From assembly GCA_023395675.1 (NCBI GenBank), contig JAEWYL010000102.1, positions 1 to 16,115 on the forward strand: 16,115 nt of DNA, given 5' to 3'. The notes beneath the pieces are model-generated. The model was not told the DNA's origin. It did no database searches and worked only from the letters and a program-made list of their open reading frames with translations. The stretch's first letter is position 1. Each line of letters starts with the position of its first letter. This DNA is from Chloroflexota bacterium. GTDB lineage: Bacteria; Chloroflexota; Anaerolineae; Anaerolineales; UBA4823. Of the stretch, positions 5,725 through 13,833 are shown one piece after another. A program made the position numbers and the translations under genes.

Positions 5725-8178
5725 ATGAGCACAGGCGCGCGGCTCTGGAAGGGTAGAGGCGGGGGCCTGCTGCTCCTGGGCCTGCTTTTTGCGCTGGGGG
5801 CCTCGCTGCTCGTCCCCGCCCGGGGCCGAGGCCAGGAACCCGGCGGGCCAACCCTGAGCATCACCGCCGGGCTGGACGGCTACGGGGCGCAGAACGGCTG
5901 GCTCCCGGTGCGGGTGCGGGTGGAGAACGACGGGCCCGACATCGAGGCCGAACTGCGGGTACAGACGACCGGTTTCAACAACCGCCTCCTGATCTACTCT
6001 CAGGCGGTGAGCCTGCCGCGCGTCTCCCGGAAAGAGCTCTTCCTGTACGTCTACCCCGAGGTATTCCTGGGCAGCCTGACGGTGCAGCTCTATTCCGGGG
6101 AGCAGAAACTGGCCGAGGCCTCCACCAACCTCACCACCGTCTCGCAGGCCGACCAGCTCTACGTGGTGCTGGCGGAGAACGCCAACGCCTTCAATTTTCT
6201 CTCCCAGATCAAACCCCGGAACGCCAACGCTTTTACAGCCTACCTGCAGCCGGGCGAGCTGCCCGACCATTACCTGGGCCTGTCGGGGGTGGACGTCCTG
6301 CTGCTCTCCGGGGTGGACGGCAGCGCTTTCAACGCAGCCCAGCGCCAGGCCCTGGAGGGCTGGGTGGCGCGCGGCGGGAGGCTGCTGATCGCCGGCGGGC
6401 CCAACTGGCGCCAGACCACCACCGGGCTGGAGGCCATGCTGCCCCTGCTTCCGCAGGACGAGGCCAGCCTGGACGAATTCTCCGCCCTGGCCGGTTTTAC
6501 GGGCCTGGAAAGTTCCCCGCAGGGGCAGGCGCTGGCGGCGGTCGGCGCGCTGCAGCCCGGGGCGCAGGTGCTGGTGCAGCAGGGCGAGCTCCCCCTGGCC
6601 GCGCGCCGGCTCCACGGTTCGGGCGAGGTGGTCTTCCTGGCGCTGGACCCCGCCCTGGCGCCCCTGTCGAGCTGGCAGGGCCTGCCGCAGTTCTTCGAGC
6701 TGCTGCTCGCCTCGAGCAGCGCCAGACCCGCGTTCCAGGCAGGCTTCCAGAACTGGCAGATGGCCCAGGACGCCGCCGCCAGCCTGCCCGAGCTCGGCCT
6801 GCCCTCCGGCTGGACGGTGCTCTGCTTCCTCGGCCTGTATATTCTCGCCGTCGGCCCGCTGAACTTCCTCATCCTGCGGCGCTTCAAGCGCCGCGAGCTG
6901 GCCTGGCTGAGCATCCCGCTGCTGGTGATCCTGTTCGCGGGGGTGGCGTTCTCCGCCGGCAGCAGCGCCTTGGGCAGCCGCCCCATCCTGAACCACCGGG
7001 CTCTGATCCAGGTCTGGCCCGGGATCGAACAGGCCCAGATGGACGGTCTGCTGGGCATCTTCTCCCCCCGCAGGGACAGCCTGACCCTGGAGACCGGACC
7101 GGGCGTCCTGGCGCACGGCCTGCAGGCGGGGATGAACCTGGCGGACGCCGGCAGCCTGCACATTGAGCGCGACGAAGAGGGCCGCAGCCTAGCGCGCGGC
7201 CTGCGCCTGGACGTGGGCGGCATCCGCACCCTGGCCGTCCAGGGCCAGATCCCCGCGCCCCGCTTCGAGGGCGAGCTGGAGCTGCGCCTGTCGCCGGAGC
7301 GCAGCACCCTGCACGGCAGGCTGGCCGCGCCGCAGGACCTGGCCCTGGAGGACGCCGTGCTGATCGCGGCGAACGCCGGCCGGGAGCTGGGCGACCTGGC
7401 GCCTGGGGAGGTGCGGGAGACGGATATCGTCCTCACCAGCCTACTCAAGGCCCGCGCCAGCGGCGTGTACGGGTCCATCCCCCCCTTCTACCTGGATACA
7501 TACGCCAGCGTGGGCCTGGCGGAGCAGATCCTCGGGACCGCCGATTTCTTCTCGAACCCGGAGATCTACCCCCGCTACGCCCTGCTGAGCGCCCTGAACG
7601 AACCGGTCTACGGCACCCTCCCGCAGTATGGGGACTTCTTCCTGGCGGCCTGGAGCCCGGAACAGCCTTTCCAGGCGGGGCTGCAGGGTGAAAACTACAA
7701 GACCAGCGGCGAGAGCCTCTACCTGATGCATCTGGCGCCCGAGATCCGCTGGGAAGGGGACGAAGGCTGGCTCCCGCCCGCCCTGTTCACCTGGGAGGTG
7801 CTGGACGCGCCGGTCAGCGGCTCTCCGGCCTCCCCCTACGACGCCTGGCTGGACATGGACGGCTTCAGCCTGCGCTTCCGGCTCGGCCTGCCGGTGGAAT
7901 ATTCTGGGGTGAAGTCGCTCACCCTGAGGCTGGAGAGCGGGTCGCTCACGAGCGGCTCGCAGGCGAGCGGCCCCGCCCGGGTGGGGGTCTCCCTGTGGGA
8001 TTTCGAGGCGCAGGCCTGGGAAGACCTGGGCGAATTCGCCTGGGGCGAGCACGAGATCCCCAATCCGGAGCGCTACACCGGGCCGGGGGGGCAGGTGCTG
8101 CTGCGGATGGCGGCGGTGGGCACTTTCGGGCAGGTGCAGGTCAGCCGGGCGGATTTCACCCTGGTGGTGGAGCGCTGA
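5725..8178 (+). CDS. Membrane-anchored extracytoplasmic protein with GATase-like segment (unknown function)
   Basis: This is an 817-residue protein. A signal or anchor helix occupies about residues 12-30 after a basic start (MSTGARLWKGRGGG). A beta-rich domain follows (about 43-150, with WLPVRVRVENDGPD). Residues 185-227 resemble the glutamine-amidotransferase-like fold seen in DUF4350 and related proteins: GVDVLLLSGVDGS, then ALEGWVARGGRLLIAGG. I see no catalytic Cys-His pair there. Two membrane helices lie at about 363-384 (WTVLCFLGLYILAVGPLNF) and 392-414. A second large extracytoplasmic half runs to residue 817. ATG 5725 is chosen for its AAAGGG (5715-5720) and because the signal sequence follows at once; an in-frame ATG at 5629 would add an unlikely 32-residue tail. 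It is the first gene of the operon, 7 nt before the ABC ATPase. It is probably the outward-facing partner of the transporter. Confidence 0.85.
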   Translation: MSTGARLWKGRGGGLLLLGLLFALGASLLVPARGRGQEPGGPTLSITAGLDGYGAQNGWLPVRVRVENDGPDIEAELRVQTTGFNNRLLIYSQAVSLPRVSRKELFLYVYPEVFLGSLTVQLYSGEQKLAEASTNLTTVSQADQLYVVLAENANAFNFLSQIKPRNANAFTAYLQPGELPDHYLGLSGVDVLLLSGVDGSAFNAAQRQALEGWVARGGRLLIAGGPNWRQTTTGLEAMLPLLPQDEASLDEFSALAGFTGLESSPQGQALAAVGALQPGAQVLVQQGELPLAARRLHGSGEVVFLALDPALAPLSSWQGLPQFFELLLASSSARPAFQAGFQNWQMAQDAAASLPELGLPSGWTVLCFLGLYILAVGPLNFLILRRFKRRELAWLSIPLLVILFAGVAFSAGSSALGSRPILNHRALIQVWPGIEQAQMDGLLGIFSPRRDSLTLETGPGVLAHGLQAGMNLADAGSLHIERDEEGRSLARGLRLDVGGIRTLAVQGQIPAPRFEGELELRLSPERSTLHGRLAAPQDLALEDAVLIAANAGRELGDLAPGEVRETDIVLTSLLKARASGVYGSIPPFYLDTYASVGLAEQILGTADFFSNPEIYPRYALLSALNEPVYGTLPQYGDFFLAAWSPEQPFQAGLQGENYKTSGESLYLMHLAPEIRWEGDEGWLPPALFTWEVLDAPVSGSPASPYDAWLDMDGFSLRFRLGLPVEYSGVKSLTLRLESGSLTSGSQASGPARVGVSLWDFEAQAWEDLGEFAWGEHEIPNPERYTGPGGQVLLRMAAVGTFGQVQVSRADFTLVVER

Positions 8179-8185
8179 GGGCGAT

Positions 8186-9157
8186 ATGGCAGCCATTATC
8201 CAGATTCAAGACCTGACCAAGCGCTACGGGACGCGCACCGCGGTGGACCAGCTCAACCTGGAGGTGCAGGAGGGCGACATCTTCGGCTTTGTCGGCCCGA
8301 ACGGGGCCGGGAAGACCAGCACCATCCGCATGATCGCCACCCTGCTGCAGCCCAGCGGGGGCGAGATCCTGGTCGGCGGGCACTCGGTGCAGCGCGAACC
8401 GCGCCAGGTGCGCAGCCTGATCGGCTATATGCCCGACTTTTTCGGGGTCTACCACGACATGAAGGTGTGGGAGTACCTGGATTTCTTCGCCGCCTGCTAC
8501 GGGATCCGCGAGGCGGAGCGCAGCCGCCTGATCGCCGACCTGCTGGAACTGGTGGACCTCGGGCACCGTCAAGAGGATATGGTGGACAGCCTCTCGCGCG
8601 GCATGAAACAGCGCCTGAGCCTGGCGCGCACCCTGATCCACGACCCGCAGGTGCTGCTGCTGGACGAGCCCGCCTCCGGGCTGGACCCGCGCGCCCGGGT
8701 GGAGATCCGCGAGCTGCTGCTGGAGCTGGCGCGCATGGGCAAGACCATCTTCTTCTCCACCCATATCCTGGCGGACGTGGCCGAGGTGTGCACGCGGGTG
8801 TCCATCCTGGAGGCGGGGAAGCTGGTGGCCGCCGGCTCGCTGGAGGACCTGCACCGCCAGCTCATGCCCGTGCGCCAGATCGAGATCGTGGTGCTGGGCG
8901 AGGCGGAGCCGGCCGAGAAGGTGCTGCTGGCGACCGCGGGCCTGACCATCACCCAGGTCCAGGCTGCGCCGCAGGGCGGCGAGGACGGCCACCCGCCGCG
9001 CTCTACCCTGCAGGTGGAGCTGGCCGGCGACGACGAAGCGCTGAGCGAGCTGCTGCAGAGGCTGGTGGCGAGCGGGGTGCGCGTGGTGCACTTCAGCGAG
9101 GACCGCCGCGACCTGGAGGAAGTGTTCATGCGGGCCACCCGCGGCCTGGTGACGTAG
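8186..9157 (+). CDS. ABC transporter ATP-binding protein (ABC-2 type exporter)
   Basis: This 323-residue cytoplasmic ATPase should power the permease encoded next. Walker A is GPNGAGKT (37-44), the signature is LSRGMKQ (136-142), Walker B is VLLLDEP (156-162), the D-loop is SGLD (164-167) and the switch histidine is H193 (STHIL). The Q-loop position reads YMPDFFGVY, with D84 in place of the usual Gln. I recall this in a subgroup of COG1131-like ATPases; the other motifs are intact. About 100 residues follow the nucleotide-binding domain, including an alpha/beta segment typical of ABC-2 ATPases (VRQIEIVVLG, then LQVELAGDDEALSELLQRL). The start ATG 8186 has GAGG 5 nt upstream and lies 7 nt after the previous stop. 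The substrate is unknown. Confidence 0.95.
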   Translation: MAAIIQIQDLTKRYGTRTAVDQLNLEVQEGDIFGFVGPNGAGKTSTIRMIATLLQPSGGEILVGGHSVQREPRQVRSLIGYMPDFFGVYHDMKVWEYLDFFAACYGIREAERSRLIADLLELVDLGHRQEDMVDSLSRGMKQRLSLARTLIHDPQVLLLDEPASGLDPRARVEIRELLLELARMGKTIFFSTHILADVAEVCTRVSILEAGKLVAAGSLEDLHRQLMPVRQIEIVVLGEAEPAEKVLLATAGLTITQVQAAPQGGEDGHPPRSTLQVELAGDDEALSELLQRLVASGVRVVHFSEDRRDLEEVFMRATRGLVT

Positions 9158-9225
9158 CGCCGGTCCAGGACTACTCTTCCGAAAAGGTTCGCAGCAGTGG
9201 CAGAGCGGGACGAGGAATTCAGGGA

Positions 9226-10230
9226 ATGGCAGAGACCGCAACCAAAACCGCCCCGGATAACGCTCCGGGGATGAGCCCGGAAAACGCTCCGGGGATGAGC
9301 CCGGAGAACGCTCCGGGGATGAGCCTGGCTGAAAGGCTGCGCTCCAACCCGGTGATCGTGAAAGAGCTGCGCGGCCGCATGCGCGGCTTCCGCGCCTTCC
9401 TGGTGCTCACGCTCTACCTGCTGGCGCTGGGGGGGCTGGTGGGGCTGGTCTACCTGCTGGCGCTGGCCTCCAACACCCCCACCGGCTCGGCCGACCTGCG
9501 CCAGTCCATGGGGAAGATCATTTTCGGCCTGGTGGTGATGCAGGAGCTGATGGCGGCCTGCTTCATCGCCCCCGGCCTGACTGCGGGGGCCATCTCCTCC
9601 GAGCGCGAGCGCCAGACCTTCGACCTGCTGCGCACCACCCTGCTGCCGGCCCGCTCGGTGGTGCTGGGTAAATTCATGGCGGCTTTCTTCTACCTGTTGC
9701 TGCTCATCTTCGCCGCCCTCCCCATCCAGAGCCTGGCTTTCCTCTTCGGCGGGGTGTCGCTGGAGGAGGTGGGCATCGCCGCCCTGATGCTGGTGGTAAC
9801 GGCCATGACCTTCTGCTCGGTGGGGCTGTTCTTCTCCAGCATGCTTTCGCGCACCCTGGTCTCCACCGTGCTGGCCTACGCCTTCGCCATCCTGTGGGTC
9901 TTCGGCCTGCCCTTCATCCTCAGCCTCTTCTCGGGCCTGCTGGGGACGTTTTTCACCAATACCTCCCCCCTGTTCGGCAGCCTCGCCTTCCAGAAAGTGA
10001 TCTTCACCGGGGGCTGGCTGCTGATCTCGCTCAACCCCCTGGGCGCGGCGGTGGTCTCGGAGGTGGTGCTGCTGACCGAAAACAGCCTCTTTCTGTTCAA
10101 TATGCCCCTACCCAACGGTGGCTCGCTGAGCCTGATCTCACCCTGGATCATTTACGTGATCATCTCCCTGCTCGCCAGCCTGCTCCTGCTCTGGTTGAGC
10201 GTGCGCCACGTGCGCCGGGCGGAGAAGTAG
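9226..10230 (+). CDS. ABC-2 type permease with octapeptide-repeat N-terminal extension
   Basis: This 334-residue integral membrane protein has about six hydrophobic segments: roughly 57-80, 99-122, 150-172, 183-206, 211-240 and 303-323. After the second comes ISSERERQTFDLLRTT (123-138), the cytosolic coupling motif of ABC-2 permeases of the gliding/export type. The core begins MSLAERLRSNPVIVKELRGR, which is where relatives usually start. Here it is preceded by 31 residues holding three octapeptide repeats (D/E-NAPGMS-P/L). Each repeat carries an in-frame ATG, so M1, M16, M24 and M32 (ATG 9319) are all possible starts. I give ATG 9226 because GAGGA (9212-9216) lies 9 nt upstream. It pairs with the ATPase encoded 68 nt upstream. 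The gap is the longest in this operon. Confidence 0.9.
   Translation: MAETATKTAPDNAPGMSPENAPGMSPENAPGMSLAERLRSNPVIVKELRGRMRGFRAFLVLTLYLLALGGLVGLVYLLALASNTPTGSADLRQSMGKIIFGLVVMQELMAACFIAPGLTAGAISSERERQTFDLLRTTLLPARSVVLGKFMAAFFYLLLLIFAALPIQSLAFLFGGVSLEEVGIAALMLVVTAMTFCSVGLFFSSMLSRTLVSTVLAYAFAILWVFGLPFILSLFSGLLGTFFTNTSPLFGSLAFQKVIFTGGWLLISLNPLGAAVVSEVVLLTENSLFLFNMPLPNGGSLSLISPWIIYVIISLLASLLLLWLSVRHVRRAEK
9255..9326 (+). repeat. Three 24-bp tandem repeats in the permease gene
   Basis: Units occupy 9255-9278, 9279-9302 and 9303-9326. They share AACGCTCCGGGGATGAGCC and differ only in the first five bases and the last base. The period is a multiple of three, so copy-number change keeps the frame and adds or removes eight residues. 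Each unit has CGGGG directly before an in-frame ATG. Confidence 0.92.
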
Positions 10231-10236
10231 GCGCTG

Positions 10237-11838
10237 ATGGACCGCGCCCGGGCCCTGGAGGAGCTGACCCGCTATCTGGACCGCTGGAGGCGGCAGTACC
10301 GGCTGCGCCGCGCCCTGCATTGGGGGCTGCGCGGGCTGGCGCTCGGCCTGGCGCTCTCGCTGGCGGCGGGGACGGCGCTGCTCTTCGCGGCGCGGCTGCT
10401 GCCGGGCGAGTACGCCCTGCTGCTGCTCCTGCCCTCCCTGGCGGGCCTGCTGGTCGGGGCGGCCCTGGGCCTGTCCTGGCCTTTCCCGCGCGGGCGGGCG
10501 GCGCGCTTCTTTGACCTGCGCTTCGGCCTGCAGGAACGGGTCAGCACGGCGCTGGAGCTGGCGGGAGGGGAGCTGGACGCGCTGGGCGAACGGCAGCTCC
10601 AGGATGCGCTGTCCGCCGCGCGTGCGGCCGGCGCGCGCCGCCGCCTGCCCCTGCGGCTGCGCCCCCTGGAGCTGCTGCCCCTGCTGGCCCTGCTGCTGCT
10701 GGCCCCGCTCATCCCCCTGCTGGCGCAGCCCGCCATTCAGGCCGCGCAGCAGGCGCGCCAGGTGGAGGCGGCGGTGGAGCGCGAGGCCGGGCGCCTGGAC
10801 GAGCTGATTTCCGAGATCGAGGCCAACCAGCGCCTGGACGAGGCCCAGCGCCAGGCCCTGCTGGAACCCCTGCAGGAGGCCAGGCAGGAGCTGGAGCAGT
10901 CCCGCTCGCTGGAGAGCGCCCTTTCGGCCCTGTCGGAGGCCGAGGGAGAGCTGCAGCGGCTGCAGGACGGGCGCGCCCTGGAGCAGGCCCAGGCGCTGCA
11001 GGAGGCCGGGGAACGCCTGAGCCAGGGCTCCGGCGAGGGGGAGGGCAGCCCCCTGCAGGCCTTCCAGGAGGCCCTCAGCCGGGGCGATTTCGAGGCCGCG
11101 GCCCAGGCCCTGGAGGCGCTGGAATTCGAGGAAAGCACGCAGGAGCAGGCCGAGGCCGACGCCCGCCGGCTGGAAGAGGCCGCCGGGGAGCTGGAGGGGG
11201 CCCAGCCCGATCTGGCCGCGGAGCTGCGGGAAGCGGCGCAGGCCCTGCGCCAGGGCGACGCGCAGGCCGCGCGCCAGGCCCTGGACGGGGCCGCGCAGCA
11301 GGTGCAGGGGACGGGCCAGGCAGCGGAGGCCGCCCGGGCGGCGGCCCAGGCCGCGGGCCAGCTCCGGCAGGGCCAGGAGGGCGTGGCGCAGGCAGGCGGC
11401 CAGCAGACTGGCGGCCAGCAGACTGGCGGCCAGCAGGGCGGCGGGCAGCAGGGGCAGGCCAACCAGGGCAGCTCCGGCGCGGGGCAGGGCGAGGGCGGCC
11501 AGGAGGGCGGTCAGGGCCCGGAGGCCCCGGCCGTGCCGATGCAGCCCGGCAGCCAGCCGGGGGACGGCGGCGAGCGCGAGGCCGACCCGGTCTACGCCCC
11601 CTACCGCCTGGGCCAGGGCGGCGGGCAGGAGGTGGTCCTGCCCGGGAGCGAGACGGGCGAGGGCCAGACCGTCGGGCAGGGCGGGCTGCAGCCCGGGGAG
11701 AACGCCGCCAGCCAGGTGCCCTACTCCGAGGTCTACGCCGATTACGCCGCGGATTACTACCGGGCGATCGAGAGCGGGCAGGTGCCGCCGGCGCTCCGGG
11801 ACCTGGTGCGGCAGTATTTTTCGTCGCTAGCGCCGTGA
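10237..11838 (+). CDS. DUF4175-like membrane protein with coiled-coil and Gln/Gly-rich region
   Basis: This is a 533-residue protein. Three hydrophobic segments lie at about 30-53, 58-80 and 143-163, with FFDLRFGLQERVSTALEL (91-108) between the second and third. This is the layout of DUF4175-type proteins found next to MoxR/DUF58/VWA genes. From about 170 to 390 it is a long Ala/Glu/Gln/Leu-rich coiled coil. Then comes a low-complexity Gly/Gln stretch with the GGQQT repeat. A conserved-looking end follows: VPYSEVYADYAADYYRAIESG and then LRDLVRQYF. Only the first part can be tied to a family, so the name is tentative. ATG 10237 follows the permease stop by 6 nt, with GGAGAAG upstream. A role as a scaffold linking membrane and VWA components is inferred from context alone. 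Confidence 0.82.
   Translation: MDRARALEELTRYLDRWRRQYRLRRALHWGLRGLALGLALSLAAGTALLFAARLLPGEYALLLLLPSLAGLLVGAALGLSWPFPRGRAARFFDLRFGLQERVSTALELAGGELDALGERQLQDALSAARAAGARRRLPLRLRPLELLPLLALLLLAPLIPLLAQPAIQAAQQARQVEAAVEREAGRLDELISEIEANQRLDEAQRQALLEPLQEARQELEQSRSLESALSALSEAEGELQRLQDGRALEQAQALQEAGERLSQGSGEGEGSPLQAFQEALSRGDFEAAAQALEALEFEESTQEQAEADARRLEEAAGELEGAQPDLAAELREAAQALRQGDAQAARQALDGAAQQVQGTGQAAEAARAAAQAAGQLRQGQEGVAQAGGQQTGGQQTGGQQGGGQQGQANQGSSGAGQGEGGQEGGQGPEAPAVPMQPGSQPGDGGEREADPVYAPYRLGQGGGQEVVLPGSETGEGQTVGQGGLQPGENAASQVPYSEVYADYAADYYRAIESGQVPPALRDLVRQYFSSLAP
11395..11454 (+). repeat. 15-bp tandem repeat coding for GGQQ(T/G)
   Basis: GGCGGCCAGCAGACT occurs perfectly at 11395-11409 and 11410-11424. 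Two diverged copies follow at 11425-11439 and 11440-11454. The repeat is in frame and lies in the Gly/Gln-rich linker of the coiled-coil membrane protein. Confidence 0.85.
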
Positions 11839-11842
11839 GGGA

Positions 11843-11898
11843 GTGTCAGGTGTCGGGTGCCGGGCGTCGGGCGTCAAGTGTCTAGTGTCAGGTGTCAG
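11843..11898 (+). repeat. Eight tandem heptanucleotide repeats between operon genes
   Basis: The stretch reads as eight consecutive 7-mers: GTGTCAG, GTGTCGG, GTGCCGG, GCGTCGG, GCGTCAA, GTGTCTA, GTGTCAG, GTGTCAG. The array begins 5 nt after the stop of the coiled-coil gene and ends 5 nt before the AGGAG of the MoxR gene. It resembles the short tandemly repeated heptamers known from some cyanobacteria. A period of 7 means copy-number change would shift any frame read through it. Confidence 0.9.
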
Positions 11899-11915
11899 GG
11901 GATAGGAGCGTGGGG

Positions 11916-12902
<987 letters not shown>

Positions 12903-12945
12903 GCCCCAGCGCGGGGCCTTTCCCCTGCCTGATCGAGATAAAGCC

Positions 12946-13827
12946 ATGCTGTTTGACGAGGCCACGCTGCGCAAGCTGAACCGCCTGTCCCTGGTGGCCG
13001 GGCGCGTGCGGGCCGGGGTGCTGAAAGGCGAGCGCCGCTCCACCCGGCGCGGGGCGGGCACCGAGTTCGCCGATTTCCGCCGCTACACCCCCGGCGAGGA
13101 CCTGCGCCGCGTGGACTGGAAGGTGTACGCCCGCCTGGACCGCCCCTTCCTCAAGCTGTTCGAGGAGGAGGAGGACCTGGCGGTGCATATTTTCCTGGAC
13201 GCCTCGCGCTCGATGGACTGGAGCGAGGCGGAGGAGAACAAGTTCCGCTACGCCCGCCGCCTGGCGGCCGGGCTGGGGGCCATCGCCCTGGGGAGCGGCG
13301 ACCGCCTCTCGCTGCTGCCGCTGGCCTCCGGTCGCAGGCTGGAGCCCTTCGGCCCGGCGCGCGGTCCGGCCGCCACCGCCCGCCTGCTGCTCTACCTGGA
13401 GGAGCTGCAGGTCTCCGGCAGCGCCGAGCTGGAGCGGGACCTGAAGCGCTACGCCCTCTCCGCCCGGCGTCCGGGCCTGGCCTTCCTGCTCTCCGACCTG
13501 CTGGCCCCCGGCGACCCGCTGGGCGGGCTGGTCGAGCTGCAGCGGCGCGGCTACGAGGCTGCGGTCATCCACCTGCTCTCCCCGGAGGAGCTGGACCCGC
13601 CCCTGGCGGGAGACCTGCGCCTGGTGGACGTCGAGACCGGGCAGGCGCAGGAAGTGAGCCTGGACGGGGGCCTGCGGGACCTCTACCGCCAGCGCCTGCA
13701 GGCCTGGCAGGAGGGGATCGCCGCCGAATGCCGCCGCTTCGGGCTGCGCTACCTGGCGCTCTCCACCGCGCTCCCCTGGGAGCGCTTCATCCTGCAGGAG
13801 CTGCGCCGGGCCGGGGTGATCAGGTAG
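12946..13827 (+). CDS. DUF58 domain protein (VWA-like)
   Basis: This 293-residue protein has the DUF58 core ADFRRYTPGEDLRRVDWKVY (residues 42-61), then ARLDRPFLKLFEEEED. A VWA-like domain follows, starting at VHIFLDASRSM, whose DASRS (85-89) is a metal-binding MIDAS motif. Further elements are AFLLSDLL and the C-terminal ALSTALPWERFILQELRRAG. There is no membrane helix, unlike the longer DUF58 proteins, so it is probably cytoplasmic. DUF58 proteins are regular companions of MoxR ATPases, and a MoxR-DUF58 complex is the inferred working unit. ATG 12946 lies 43 nt after the MoxR stop. The gap has a small hairpin, GCCCC-AGCGC-GGGGC (12903-12917). The ribosome binding site is weak. Confidence 0.94.
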   Translation: MLFDEATLRKLNRLSLVAGRVRAGVLKGERRSTRRGAGTEFADFRRYTPGEDLRRVDWKVYARLDRPFLKLFEEEEDLAVHIFLDASRSMDWSEAEENKFRYARRLAAGLGAIALGSGDRLSLLPLASGRRLEPFGPARGPAATARLLLYLEELQVSGSAELERDLKRYALSARRPGLAFLLSDLLAPGDPLGGLVELQRRGYEAAVIHLLSPEELDPPLAGDLRLVDVETGQAQEVSLDGGLRDLYRQRLQAWQEGIAAECRRFGLRYLALSTALPWERFILQELRRAGVIR

Positions 13828-13833
13828 AGGCGC

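Noticed and set aside
5713..7161. 482-codon minus-strand open frame opposite the first operon gene
   Set aside because: Same pattern of antisense low-complexity residues; the plus strand has a signal peptide, membrane helices and a ribosome binding site.
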